64,000 nucleotides of DNA, from assembly GCA_964458705.1 (NCBI GenBank), contig CAYWKD010000014.1:14640-78639 (forward strand). The letters run 5' to 3'. This DNA comes from JAAUTG01 sp964458705 (GTDB lineage Bacteria > Bacteroidota > Bacteroidia > Chitinophagales > Saprospiraceae). Made by a program: the position numbers and the translations under genes. Positions 52,103 through 61,333 of the stretch are shown piece by piece (the stretch's first letter is position 1; each line of letters begins with the position of its first letter). Below the pieces are notes generated by a model, which ran no database searches, had not been told where the DNA came from, and worked only from the letters and a program-made list of their open reading frames with translations.

Positions 52103-52630
52103 TTATTTAATGTCTAAATCTTTCAAGGCATCCCACACAGAAGGGGTTGCATTGTTTTCAGGTGCTTCATCATCTATCAGATAAACTTCTATATCTACAG
52201 GACAATCCTGATAGATGTCATCGTGTGTTACAGTCATTGGCAGTGCCAAATGGATGAATTGATAAATGAGTGGTGCAACATCAAGTTTTTCTGCCTCTGG
52301 CGAAATGTACATTACTGCTATCTCATCCGAAACACCTGTACCTACTTTTACTAGTACTCTTTCTGCACTCTTAATTTCGAGGTGCATAGGTTCTAGACAA
52401 CGGTCACACTCCGTCTTTACTACTCCTTCTATTTCAAAATCCAATTCATATATTCCTGGACGCTTATCTAAATCTAATCGCACTTTCAACATTCCACTTT
52501 TAATGATGGAAGCCTCAAAGCAATCAAAAAAATTTTCATCAATCAAGTAGTTATAAGTGTGCATTCCATTGGAAAGTCCACTAATTGGAATGCTATAACT
52601 TAGCAGTTGCTTTTCACTACTTTTTTTCAT
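52103..52630 (-). CDS. DUF177 (YceD) protein
   Basis: 175 residues. Ordinary YceD features: YSIPISGLSNGMHTYNYLIDENFFDCF, ELDFEIEGVVKTECDRCLEPMHLEI with the CDRC pair, and ISPEAEKLDVAPLIYQFIHLALPM. It is linked to 23S rRNA maturation in other bacteria. The promoter is 7 bases before the ATG, and no other start fits. Operon with rpmF. Confidence 0.92.
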   Translation of the reverse strand: MKKSSEKQLLSYSIPISGLSNGMHTYNYLIDENFFDCFEASIIKSGMLKVRLDLDKRPGIYELDFEIEGVVKTECDRCLEPMHLEIKSAERVLVKVGTGVSDEIAVMYISPEAEKLDVAPLIYQFIHLALPMTVTHDDIYQDCPVDIEVYLIDDEAPENNATPSVWDALKDLDIK

Positions 52631-52637
52631 AAGGCTG

Positions 52638-52669
52638 CAAAGATAATTTTTTTACAAATAAAAATCAAA
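52638..52669 (-). promoter_or_regulatory. Perfect promoter giving a leaderless DUF177-rpmF transcript
   Basis: On the minus strand: TTTG (52669-52666), 20 bases, then TATCTTTG (52645-52638), an exact consensus match. The ATG of the DUF177 gene begins at 52630, only 7 bases after the last G, so transcription should begin at or within a few bases of the start codon. Confidence 0.75.
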
Positions 52670-52787
52670 TTTGACTTGCATGTATTGAATCAAATTTTCG
52701 TTCAGATGATTTCTTAGTTAGACTATAGCTTTTTGCTTATTTTGATATTTATATGATAAATGTACGATTTTGATGAAAAAGTTTAAC

Positions 52788-52818
52788 AAAAAGGGCGAAC
52801 CTCAATTAGGCTCACCCT
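52788..52818 (-). terminator. Terminator of the Kazal-like lipoprotein gene
   Basis: Read on the minus strand GGGTGAGCC (52817-52809), loop TAATTGA, GGTTCGCCC (52801-52793), then TTTTTG; two G-U pairs. It lies 28 bases after the stop of the gene at 52846. Confidence 0.75.
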
Positions 52819-52845
52819 CTAATACTCACAAAACGATTTGGTTCT

Positions 52846-54270
52846 TTATCTAGTCTGTAAATCTTTGAAGTTACTTGCTTCTTTTATTTCAGCTTCTATA
52901 GCTTCTACTTCTTTGATACCTGTATTACTAGTGCTGTAAGGACTTGCACTCAAGTATTTTTCAAAACATACGTTATCTACTTTGAAAAAAGCATAGTGGT
53001 CAGCAGGATAGAAATCAATAGCTCCTACGCTTCTCGAGCCATTGTTATTTGTCCAACTCACGACTCTGTGACCATCAATAGCTAAGGTGTAGCGTCTTGC
53101 ATTTAAGTCCACAATTAATTCTATTTCAAAATAGCGACCTTGTGGATAAGAGAAGCTATAAAAATAAGAATTACCGTAACGAATGCGTACTGTACCGTCT
53201 CTATTGAAGTAGAACTGCTCTCCAAATTCTGCTCCTGGTGTAGTAAATCGCTGAATGTTGAAATAAGCACTTTTACCATTAGAAACATACATATCCCATT
53301 TGAAGCGATGAACTCCTGAACTTTTATTGCCAACGGATAATAAAATATCTGACTGTGCTGAACCTGCCTTTCGCTGAATAGCCATTTCAGTAATTGTAAA
53401 TCCACCAACGCCAGGACCGCCTCCTAATGCTCTAAAAATATCTGGCTCTAAAGAAGAAGGACTCCATTTTCGCCAGTGTGGAGCTTGTGTGCTTAATCCT
53501 GCAGCAGTTGTGTAGCTTTCAAAGTCATCACAAATATCCACTGTACCAAAGCCCGTTCCGCAATCACAAGCTGCCTGACACGGTCCGTTCGTCCAAGAAG
53601 TAATACCTGATACAAAAGCAGTGCTAGCATTGGGGTATTCATTCCCATCGCAGCCACACACGGGTGCATACTCAAGCGTAGTAATCTGGTCAGCCGTAGG
53701 ATATTCTTCACACTCTACGGTTGTTCTCCAAATTTCTAGCTTAAAGGTAGCTGCGGATTTACCCCATACGCCTATGTACATCTTCTCTTCTGATCTGCCA
53801 TAGTTTTTTAAGTCCGACTTTCGGAAGGTGTTTATTTCAATATATCCACGATTTGCACCTCTAATTTGTCTAAAATTGTCTGAACTTGCCGAATCATATC
53901 CATAGAAATATAAATCTGGATTTCCAGATAAGGCAGTAATTTTCACAATGTACTTGTAGTATCTCTCATTCCAAAGGCTGCTTGCATTAATCCAGTGACC
54001 ATGCCAATCACTACTACTCACGGCATGCGTGTTAGAATAAATCAAAATGGGGCTTCGACTTTCAATTTCGCCAGTGATAGTGTCTGTTTCAAACTTGCTA
54101 GAAATATCAATAGCGGCTTCAAGATTGGTTGGCTCTAGCACTTCTGTATTCGTTTCTATTGTGTCCTCAGGTAGTGCATCTACCGTTTCTAAAAGGCTGT
54201 CTTGTTCACAAGCAGTAAAAAATAGTATCGTTGAAGCGATTAAAGTTCCAAAAACAATTCTAGTTCTCAT
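52846..54270 (-). CDS. Secreted lipoprotein with Kazal-like and laminin-G-like domains
   Basis: 474 residues with a lipoprotein signal (ILFFTACEQ). Residues about 70-185 form an unassigned beta-rich part; residues about 190-235 resemble a Kazal protease-inhibitor loop with the pattern APVCGCDGNEYPN then SWTNGPC; residues about 245-440 look like a concanavalin/laminin-G jelly roll (FRFKWDMYVSNGKSAYFNIQ, YFEIELIVDLNARRYTLAIDG). No enzyme motif. Surface-exposed binding or inhibitory role inferred. The gene is monocistronic with its own terminator. Confidence 0.75.
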   Translation of the reverse strand: MRTRIVFGTLIASTILFFTACEQDSLLETVDALPEDTIETNTEVLEPTNLEAAIDISSKFETDTITGEIESRSPILIYSNTHAVSSSDWHGHWINASSLWNERYYKYIVKITALSGNPDLYFYGYDSASSDNFRQIRGANRGYIEINTFRKSDLKNYGRSEEKMYIGVWGKSAATFKLEIWRTTVECEEYPTADQITTLEYAPVCGCDGNEYPNASTAFVSGITSWTNGPCQAACDCGTGFGTVDICDDFESYTTAAGLSTQAPHWRKWSPSSLEPDIFRALGGGPGVGGFTITEMAIQRKAGSAQSDILLSVGNKSSGVHRFKWDMYVSNGKSAYFNIQRFTTPGAEFGEQFYFNRDGTVRIRYGNSYFYSFSYPQGRYFEIELIVDLNARRYTLAIDGHRVVSWTNNNGSRSVGAIDFYPADHYAFFKVDNVCFEKYLSASPYSTSNTGIKEVEAIEAEIKEASNFKDLQTR

Positions 54271-54422
54271 TTATATTGATTTTATATTAAAAAAAATATA
54301 GGCTTTCACCCACTGTACATGATTGAGTGTTATGCTAGAAAGAAATGTCCCCACTTTTTAGATAATAGTTTTGAACTGCTTAGGGCTTTCAAAAATCTTC
54401 AATACGGATTAGTAATAAATAG

Positions 54423-55463
54423 ATGCTAAAAATGAATAATGTGACTAAAGAACAAGCCCAACTCATCGAATGCGTACCCAACTTTAGTGAAGGGCGAAAT
54501 GGAAGGGTGGTTGCTGCTGTAGTTACTGCTATTGCTGATGTTGATGGAGTTAAAGTGCTGCATGTGGACAAGGGGGCGGCAGCTAATCGCACAGTAGTAA
54601 CTTTTGCAGGCCAACCTAGAGCTGTTGTAGAAGGAGCATTTCAGGGTATAAAAAAAGCAGCAGAATTGATTGATATGCGGCAGCAAAAAGGAATTCATCC
54701 TAGAATTGGTGCAACAGACGTTTGTCCTTTAGTTCCCCTTCGAGGCATATCCCTGAAAGAAGTAGCAGCATTGGCTCAGCAGCTAGGGAAACGCGTTAAT
54801 CGCAATTTGAATATCCCTGTTTATTTGTATGAGGCATCAGCAAGTACAGCCTACCGAAGCAATCTAGCAACAATCAGAAAGGGAGAGTATGAAGGGCTGG
54901 CAGCCAAGATGCAACAATCGAGATGGCTACCCGATTTCGGAACAACATTTAATGCCAAATCTGGTGCAACAGTGATTGGAGCAAGAAATTTTTTGATCGC
55001 TTACAATGTCAACCTGAACACGCAATCTGTTCAAATTGCTAGTGAAATTGCAGCCGTAATTCGAGAAAGTGGTAAGAAGAGGAAGCAAAGAAACAGTACA
55101 GCGAGCACCCTCAGCAGATATAAATCATTAAAAGCTATTGGTTGGTATGTAGAAGAATACCAGATCGCACAAGTTTCTATGAACTTGACGGATTATAGAA
55201 CAACGGGCTTGCACGAGGCTTATGAGGCTTGTAAAATAGAAGCTCAACGACTAGGCGTAGAAGTAACGGGTTCAGAATTAATAGGGCTAGTACCACTGGA
55301 AGCGATGGTGGCAGCGGGAAAGTTTTACTCCAATAAAGAGGGATTTCCTGAGAATGAATATGCTAGCATAGCAAGTGAGTACTTGAAATTGAATGATCTT
55401 TTTGACTTCAATCATAGGACGAGGATTATTGAATATTTACTTGAAGATAAAACTTCGGTTTGA
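54423..55463 (+). CDS. ftcD: Glutamate formimidoyltransferase
   Basis: 346 residues. Both domains of the transferase are present: IECVPNFSEGRNGRVV, the HVDKGAAANRTVVTFAG strand, KGIHPRIGATDVCPLVPL with the proposed catalytic His, and the second part DYRTTGLHEAYEACKIEAQRLGVEVTGSELIGLVPL. It moves the formimino group between glutamate and tetrahydrofolate in histidine degradation. The cyclodeaminase half is not fused and not adjacent. An alternative ATG at 54432 would remove three residues. Confidence 0.92.
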   Translation: MLKMNNVTKEQAQLIECVPNFSEGRNGRVVAAVVTAIADVDGVKVLHVDKGAAANRTVVTFAGQPRAVVEGAFQGIKKAAELIDMRQQKGIHPRIGATDVCPLVPLRGISLKEVAALAQQLGKRVNRNLNIPVYLYEASASTAYRSNLATIRKGEYEGLAAKMQQSRWLPDFGTTFNAKSGATVIGARNFLIAYNVNLNTQSVQIASEIAAVIRESGKKRKQRNSTASTLSRYKSLKAIGWYVEEYQIAQVSMNLTDYRTTGLHEAYEACKIEAQRLGVEVTGSELIGLVPLEAMVAAGKFYSNKEGFPENEYASIASEYLKLNDLFDFNHRTRIIEYLLEDKTSV

Positions 55464-55587
55464 GGTAACTACTCATCACTCTTTGATAAAATAATAGAGA
55501 GTAGCTAATACACACACAAATGAATTGAAATAGCTCCAACTAGCGTTAGCACTAAGTTAAAGTTAAGATATTAGTCAGTGGTTTTCA

Positions 55588-55595
55588 TACATTTG
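55588..55595 (+). promoter_or_regulatory. Promoter -7 box of the lytic transglycosylase
   Basis: TACATTTG at 55588-55595, a full match to TAnnTTTG, 64 bases before the ATG. The upstream box is poor (GTTA), so this is a moderate call. Confidence 0.45.
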
Positions 55596-55659
55596 TAACG
55601 TTTAATAAGGCTTTTCGTATAATAAATAAATTCATACATACTATTACAGAAAATACGCT

Positions 55660-57236
55660 ATGATCCAATTGAAAATATCACTGCTTTTAGTCCTTTACGG
55701 ATTTATTTTTACTCCTTTTCAGTTGTTGGCTGATGATCCTGAATATGATGAGGCTCTCATCATAGAGCGCATCAACAAAATGGAAGTAGGTACTATGAAA
55801 GCTCGCTACAATAGTGTTGTGAAAGGTTATCTCAAAGGCTACACCGTCTGGAATAAAGAAAAATCAGCAAGAGTTATGGGACGGTCTGTCATCTATTTTC
55901 CTTTATTTGAGCAATATTTAAAAGAGCATAACTTACCAGACGATCTAAAATATCTTTCCGTAGTAGAGTCCGCATTAGATGCAAAAGCAGAATCAAGAGT
56001 TGGAGCAATAGGGCTTTGGCAATTCATGCCAACAACAGCGAAGGAAATGGGGCTAAAAATGGATAAGTATATTGACGAACGGCAGGATCCTCATAAATCG
56101 ACAGATGCTGCTTTGCGTTATCTCAAAAGACAGTATAATCGCTTTGGAAGCTGGGAGTTAGCTTTAGCTGCCTATAATGGAGGTTCTGGACGAGTAAGCC
56201 GAGCTATTAAGCGAGGTCGAAGTAAAAATTTTTGGAAAATTCAACGTTATCTTCCTAGAGAAACCAGAAATTACGTTCCTGCCTACATTGCAGCTTGCTA
56301 CTTGGGTAGGTATTACGATGAGCATAAAATCACACCAGCTTACCCAGACTTAGATTTGCAACTTACAGAAACGATAACAATATACAAATATTTGACATTC
56401 ATTCAGTTGCAAGAACTTACTGGACTAACTTTAGAGGAAATAGAATGGCTGAATCCTGCCTACACCAAAAACTTTATTCCTAGCAATGTTCTGGGAAATA
56501 CACTGACTTTGCCCAAGCGTGTGATGGCCGTTGTAAAAGAATTTTTGAAGACGAACCCTGAGCTTGCTGAAAATGAAAATATTGCTGAAAAGATTGNNNN
56601 NNNNNNNNNNNNNNNNNNNNNNNNNNNNNNNNNNNNNNNNNNNNNNNNNNNNNNNNNNNNNNNNNNNNNNNNNNNNNNNNNNNNNNNNNNNNNNNNATTG
56701 CTGAAAAGATTGAACGACTATCCATTAGTATTCCAGCAAAGGAGGATTACTACCATAAAGGAATATATCGAGTAGATAAAAACGAAACACTAGAACAATT
56801 AGCAATCTCATTTGACTTATCCATATATCATTTACTTGCTTGGAATAACTTGGCACTACCTGTAAATTTAGAAGAAGGACAGGAGCTGTTTGTGTATGGG
56901 CTGAAGGGAGTTGCACCACCCGAAGTGATCCCCGTAAAAATTCCAGTCGCTCAACTAGACCGATTACCAAGTAAGCCAATAGATACCATTGAAGCAGAAG
57001 TGCTGCCACCCAATACATTACGAAGAGAAAACTATCTTTACTACACGGTTGAGCCGAGAGAAAATCTCGCAACTATCGCAGCTAAGTTTAAAGGCGTTAC
57101 GGTAGCAGATATCATGATCTTAAACAATTTTAGAGGCACTCAAATACCACAAGCTGGTCGAGAAATTAAAATCAAAAAGCTAGATATTTATAATCGTAAA
57201 ATAATTAGAACAACTCAAGAAGGAACTAAGGATTAA
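55660..57236 (+). CDS. mltD: MltD-like lytic transglycosylase with LysM domains (split by a 100-N gap)
   Basis: A peptidoglycan lytic transglycosylase with signal peptide (MIQLKISLLLVLYGFIFTPF). SLT domain residues about 75-230: the catalytic Glu in YLSVVESALDAKAESRVGAIGLWQFMP and AYNGGSGRV. A LysM-type region follows (YKYLTFIQLQELTGLTLEEIEWLNPAYTKN). After 100 Ns the rest encodes two more LysM-like units (YRVDKNETLEQLAISFDL, YYTVEPRENLATIAAKFKG). The 16 bases ATTGCTGAAAAGATTG flank the gap on both sides; merging the copies joins the frames exactly (E-N-I-A-E-K-I-E-R-L) and makes one protein of about 487 residues. I therefore annotate one gene. Confidence 0.85.
56597..56696. other. 100-N assembly gap
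   Basis: Exactly 100 N, the usual placeholder for a gap of unknown size. Its flanks carry the same 16 bases, and the gene frame closes if the copies overlap, so no real sequence need be missing. Confidence 0.95.
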
Positions 57237-57306
57237 GTATAAAGTATCTTCTAAGAAGTTTAGAGTTGAGAGAATTGTCTAAAGAATGCTCTCTGAAAAA
57301 ACTTAT

Positions 57307-58299
57307 TTAGCGATTTAGAGTGCTGAGTAAATTATCGTAGTTGGGTGAAAGTATAATTTCCACTCTTCTATTTTTTGCCTTATTTACAGTAGAAGTGTTT
57401 GGCACAATTGGAGCGTACTCACCACGACCAGCCGCTGTGATTCTTGAAGGATTTACACCGCTTTTTATTAACTCCTGTGCCACTTCTGTTGCTCTTCTGG
57501 CACTTAAGTCCCAATTTAGAGCTGGCGTTCCATCAGCATCCGTATGTCCTTCCACAATGATCGCTAAATCTTCATTGGCTGCAGTATTCAGCGTGCTAGC
57601 AATTTCTTTAATTACCTGCCGACCTTTGTAGCCAACTTTATCGCTACCCGATTGAAAGAGTAAGGCTTCACTAAGTGCTAAGTATATTTTTCCAGCTCTT
57701 CCTGATACGTCTAGGTCGTTTTGATAATTGCCAAACTTATCATTCATGGAGGCCTCCAAATTATTCATGCGCTTTCCCTCTGTACTTAGTCTTGAGGAAA
57801 GTTCGCTGATGCGCTGTTCCCTTTGATACAGTTGGTCTTGCATATTATTCATGTCATCTTGTACGATGTTCAAGCGTTCTTCTCTTTGGCGTATCATATA
57901 TTCCAAATCTTGCAATTCCCGTTCTTTTTGATCTAGCAAGGTTTGTTTTTGGGCTAGACTTTCTGTGAGGTATTGACGCTCCGTAGAAGAGCGAGTAACT
58001 ACTTCGTTACTTTGATTGACAATTTTGTTGTATTTCTCAAGCACCTCTTGGTAACTGCGGCGTAGATTTCTGTTGGTTGCCTCTAGCAATTCCAAATCAT
58101 GGTAAGAATCAGAAAGTTGCAAATTAGATTCCCTAATTTCCTCTTCTAACCTTACTATTTCTTGTTGAAGAGAGTCTGCTGTATCTGCCTCTTGCTCCCA
58201 ATATTCTTTGGCTAACCGCATTTCATCAAACTTTCTCACTGAAATACAACTAGAAAGAAATAGTATTATAAACACAGTAATTGCTAATAATATACGCAT
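57307..58299 (-). CDS. OmpA-family lipoprotein with coiled coil
   Basis: 330 residues with a lipoprotein signal (IILFLSSCISV). Residues about 30-190 are a long coiled coil (EEEIRESNLQLSDSYHDLELLE, EELQDLEYMIRQREERLNIV). Residues about 215-325 are the OmpA peptidoglycan-binding domain: VEGHTDADGT, NWDLSARRATEVAQEL, ITAAGRGEYAPI and NRRVEIIL. The protein likely bridges the outer membrane and the wall, keeping a set distance. Single gene. Confidence 0.9.
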   Translation of the reverse strand: MRILLAITVFIILFLSSCISVRKFDEMRLAKEYWEQEADTADSLQQEIVRLEEEIRESNLQLSDSYHDLELLEATNRNLRRSYQEVLEKYNKIVNQSNEVVTRSSTERQYLTESLAQKQTLLDQKERELQDLEYMIRQREERLNIVQDDMNNMQDQLYQREQRISELSSRLSTEGKRMNNLEASMNDKFGNYQNDLDVSGRAGKIYLALSEALLFQSGSDKVGYKGRQVIKEIASTLNTAANEDLAIIVEGHTDADGTPALNWDLSARRATEVAQELIKSGVNPSRITAAGRGEYAPIVPNTSTVNKAKNRRVEIILSPNYDNLLSTLNR

Positions 58300-58401
58300 A
58301 GTTAAATTAATTTTTATAGTTTTTCTGTCAATAGAAAACTTTCGAGATTTTCATTTCTAATCAGTGATAAATAGTTACTTATCTTTACAAAAAAAAACTA
58401 T

Positions 58402-59070
58402 ATGCAAACAAAAATACATTGTATGAACGGGAAATTGCACAAAAATAACCTATATCACAATCTATTGCTGATAAAAAGTGGCTTAGCTAGTCTATCAATA
58501 GTCGTTTTTCTTACAGCTTGTCAAGAAAATGGTAACAAAAAACTATACAATTTATCTGCTCAAACAGAAGAAGGTATAACTGCTATCATTGAGATTCCTG
58601 CTGGTACTAACAAAAAAATTGAGTTTAATACAAGTTCAAAGAAATTTGAAATAGATCGAATTGATGGAAAAGAACGGATCGTTGACTTTTTGCCCTATCC
58701 TGGCAATTATGGATTTATTCCTTCTACTTACATGGATGCAGAAAGAGGCGGTGATGGGGATGCTCTGGATATACTCGTCATTAGTGAAAGCCAACCTACT
58801 GGAACGGCAATGACTACTCAACCCATCGGAGCCTTAATGCTATTAGATGATAATGAAATAGATACTAAAATTATCGCTGTGCCAGTAGATACGTCTTTAC
58901 AGATTATCAAAGCAAATACTTTTAAAGAGCTGTTGATTGATTATGATGTGGCGAAACGAATGATCGAAGATTGGTTTTTGACTTATAAAGGTATTGGACG
59001 CACGCAGCTCATTGGTTGGAGAGATGAGGTGGAAGCACTCAATGAAATAAATAAATGGGCAGTGAAGTAG
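58402..59070 (+). CDS. ppa: Inorganic pyrophosphatase, predicted lipoprotein
   Basis: 222 residues. The soluble family I fold is complete (AIIEIPAGTNKKIEFN, YPGNYGFIPSTY, the active-site DGDALDILV, and DYDVAKRMIEDWFLTYKG). The unusual part is the first 45 residues, which contain a basic segment and hydrophobic SLSIVVFLTACQEN with a lipobox Cys; this predicts export and lipidation, so the enzyme would act in the periplasm. A later ATG (58423) does not remove the signal. A cytoplasmic role would need this to be a false signal, which I think less likely. Confidence 0.88.
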   Translation: MQTKIHCMNGKLHKNNLYHNLLLIKSGLASLSIVVFLTACQENGNKKLYNLSAQTEEGITAIIEIPAGTNKKIEFNTSSKKFEIDRIDGKERIVDFLPYPGNYGFIPSTYMDAERGGDGDALDILVISESQPTGTAMTTQPIGALMLLDDNEIDTKIIAVPVDTSLQIIKANTFKELLIDYDVAKRMIEDWFLTYKGIGRTQLIGWRDEVEALNEINKWAVK

Positions 59071-59076
59071 CTATAT

Positions 59077-60294
59077 TTACTCTTCTCGCACCATTGCTGG
59101 CACTTTTTCGGCATTAAGTGCTGCTGGCAGAGAGGCTAAAAATCCGATAAGAAAAACAACTCCTACAATAGCTATAAAATCCAATATCTCAAGTGTTACA
59201 GGGTACGCATCCACTGCGAAACCATCAGGTAGTGGAATGATGCCCAACGACTTTTGTAGCACAACAAGAGTCAATGACACCATAAAGCCAACTGTTAAGC
59301 CTAATATACAGATCAATCCCCCTTCATAGAGGAAAATAGCTCGAATGGTTCGATTCTGAATACCCATAGATTTGAGAATAGAAATATCTTTTTTCTTTTC
59401 TAGTACAATCATCCAAAGCGAACCAATCAAATTGAAGGCAATCAACAGCAAGGTCAAAGTCAATATTGCAAAAGTGAGCCACTTCTCTACATTGATAACT
59501 TTTAGATAGGCTTCTTCTTGCTGGTACTGATTCTGCACTTTAAACTTATCACCTACCACTTTTTGAATCGCTTGAATAATCGCCTGCTCATCGCTATTCG
59601 GCTTCAGTTTCACTTCTATAGCACTAATCTGATTGGGTAAATCAAGCAAACGCTGTACAAAAGATAGATTTGTTAATATATATTCTTGATCGTATCCATA
59701 TTCAAGCCTAAAAACGCCCATTGGGTAAAGCGATAAGCGACGATAGGGTTGTTCTAATGCACCTATGCGTCCTGATTTTGGCATATAAACATTGATGCTA
59801 GTGAAGTCATCATCCATGTTGACGCGCAGTTTATCTCTCATGCCTCCGCCCATTACTGCGAACGACATTTCACCTAATTGTAGCGCATAGCTACCTTCTC
59901 GAATAGTAGAATCAACATTGGAAACTCGAATGTATGAGGTATCTACTCCCTTGATTGTTCCAAAATCTGTATTGGCGCGATAGTCAAAAAAAGCAAGTTC
60001 CTCAAGTGTTTTGGAATAATGTGCTATGTCGTTAATACGATTTAGTGCTTCCCAATTAATGGAATCAGTAGAAAAAGTTTTTCCCTTTATCAAAGAGACT
60101 TTTACTTCGGGGTTGAAGTTGTTAAACAAACTAAGCAGTAAGGATTCAAAACCGTTTAAAACGGAAAGAACTAGCACAAACGCTGCTGTTTGAATAGCAA
60201 CACCGAATACGGAAATTCCCGTAATAATATTGATTGCGTTAGTAGATTTTCTAGCAAATAAATAACGCCAAGCTACTTTAAAAGATAAGTTCAT
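59077..60294 (-). CDS. ABC transporter permease of the FtsX/LolC-E family
   Basis: 405 residues with four membrane helices: one near the N-terminus (ITGISVFGVAIQTAAFVLVLSVLNGFE) and three in the last 150 residues. The periplasmic domain lies between, and the FtsX-type core is seen as LIAFNLIGSLWMIVLEKKKDISILKSMGIQNRTIRAIFLYEG. It belongs to the LolC/E group which moves lipoproteins to the outer membrane; no LolD ATPase gene is next to it. Its stop is 6 bases from that of the convergent pyrophosphatase gene. Confidence 0.9.
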   Translation of the reverse strand: MNLSFKVAWRYLFARKSTNAINIITGISVFGVAIQTAAFVLVLSVLNGFESLLLSLFNNFNPEVKVSLIKGKTFSTDSINWEALNRINDIAHYSKTLEELAFFDYRANTDFGTIKGVDTSYIRVSNVDSTIREGSYALQLGEMSFAVMGGGMRDKLRVNMDDDFTSINVYMPKSGRIGALEQPYRRLSLYPMGVFRLEYGYDQEYILTNLSFVQRLLDLPNQISAIEVKLKPNSDEQAIIQAIQKVVGDKFKVQNQYQQEEAYLKVINVEKWLTFAILTLTLLLIAFNLIGSLWMIVLEKKKDISILKSMGIQNRTIRAIFLYEGGLICILGLTVGFMVSLTLVVLQKSLGIIPLPDGFAVDAYPVTLEILDFIAIVGVVFLIGFLASLPAALNAEKVPAMVREE

Positions 60295-60673
60295 TGGAAA
60301 CTTTCTTGATAGTCATATAGTTGTAATAAAGGGAATATAAAAAGAATAGCCAAAACAAAATTTATCTGCGAAGTAACAAAAAAAATTACGCTTTTCTGTA
60401 TTCATCTAAAGGAATGTAGAAAAGAAAGGTACTTGCCAAAAAAGAGCATCAGATAGCATATCATAGGCACTTTTTTTAATTAATAGTATCTTAACACTTG
60501 ACAAGTGTTACATTTTTTTGCAACTTGCATAATATATCTGAAAAAGCAATATCTCATCCTTTGAACATAATAAAGTCCTTTCGCCACTTGTAGCACCCTA
60601 ATTTTCCTAGTTAGAAACACATTGAGGTTTAAAAAACAACTATTTATTGGGTAAAATTTACACGGGTAAAAAA
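60295..60673. other. 379-bp divergent intergenic region
   Basis: Between lolC/E-type permease (minus) and the RsbW-like gene (plus). It contains one near-perfect palindrome TAACACTT-GAC-AAGTGTTA at 60492-60510 followed by seven T (60513-60519), listed separately, and AT-rich sequence. No gene recognised. Confidence 0.55.
60492..60519 (+). terminator. Hairpin with T-run, no upstream gene
   Basis: An 8-bp perfect stem with loop GAC and a T7 run. No plus-strand gene ends before it, so it is either the terminator of an unrecognised small plus-strand RNA, or a regulator-binding palindrome in the divergent promoter region. Confidence 0.4.
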
Positions 60674-61102
60674 ATGAATCAACCACCTTCACTAAAGACA
60701 TTTGGTAGTCGTCTATTACTGACGCTTCCATCACAGCAAAATCAAGTTTGCCATATCGAAAAATTTGTTACGCAAATAGTCTCTAAGTTCAATATCAACC
60801 AAGACATTTACGGCAACATTTTAATTAGTCTAACGGAGGCTGTTAATAATGCCATAATTCACGGAAATGGAAAAGATAAAAGCAAAAAAGTAGAGGTCTG
60901 CTTCGAGAAGAAAGATAAAAAAGTATGCTTTAAAGTATCCGATGAAGGTAAGGGCTTTGACTACAACAACTTACCTGATCCAACAGCCCCAGAGAATATT
61001 TGTGAATGTGGCGGCAGAGGTGTTTTCCTAATGCATCAACTCTCTGACGACATTCAATATATGGACGATGGTAGAACGGTAGAAATGCGTTTCAAACTTT
61101 AG
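60674..61102 (+). CDS. RsbW-like ATP-binding protein (anti-sigma-factor/HATPase type)
   Basis: 142 residues from the ATG at 60674; the frame opened by TTG at 60647 is less likely. A GHKL ATPase domain: N-box ISLTEAVNNAIIHGN, G1-box VSDEGKGFDYNNLPDP, G2-box ICECGGRGVFLMHQLSDD. This size and order are typical of anti-sigma serine kinases RsbW/SpoIIAB; no partner sigma factor or antagonist is beside it. It lies 232 bases ahead of ybeY, the common Bacteroidetes order. Confidence 0.88.
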   Translation: MNQPPSLKTFGSRLLLTLPSQQNQVCHIEKFVTQIVSKFNINQDIYGNILISLTEAVNNAIIHGNGKDKSKKVEVCFEKKDKKVCFKVSDEGKGFDYNNLPDPTAPENICECGGRGVFLMHQLSDDIQYMDDGRTVEMRFKL

Positions 61103-61333
61103 TTTCGTGAATGCAGATTTAAGATCAATGCGTCTATCGGAAATCAGACTTGATGAATCGTTACTTATTGATGTATTTGGTAAATCATATTGATAAGCAG
61201 CCAACTGCGAAGTTCAACTTTCGATCCATTTATTCATCTTCTATCTAGCATCTTACTTTACTTTACTTTATGAGTGTCAATATTCAGATCATTTGTAATT
61301 ATTAGTTCAAAGCTATACACTGACTTCTAATTA

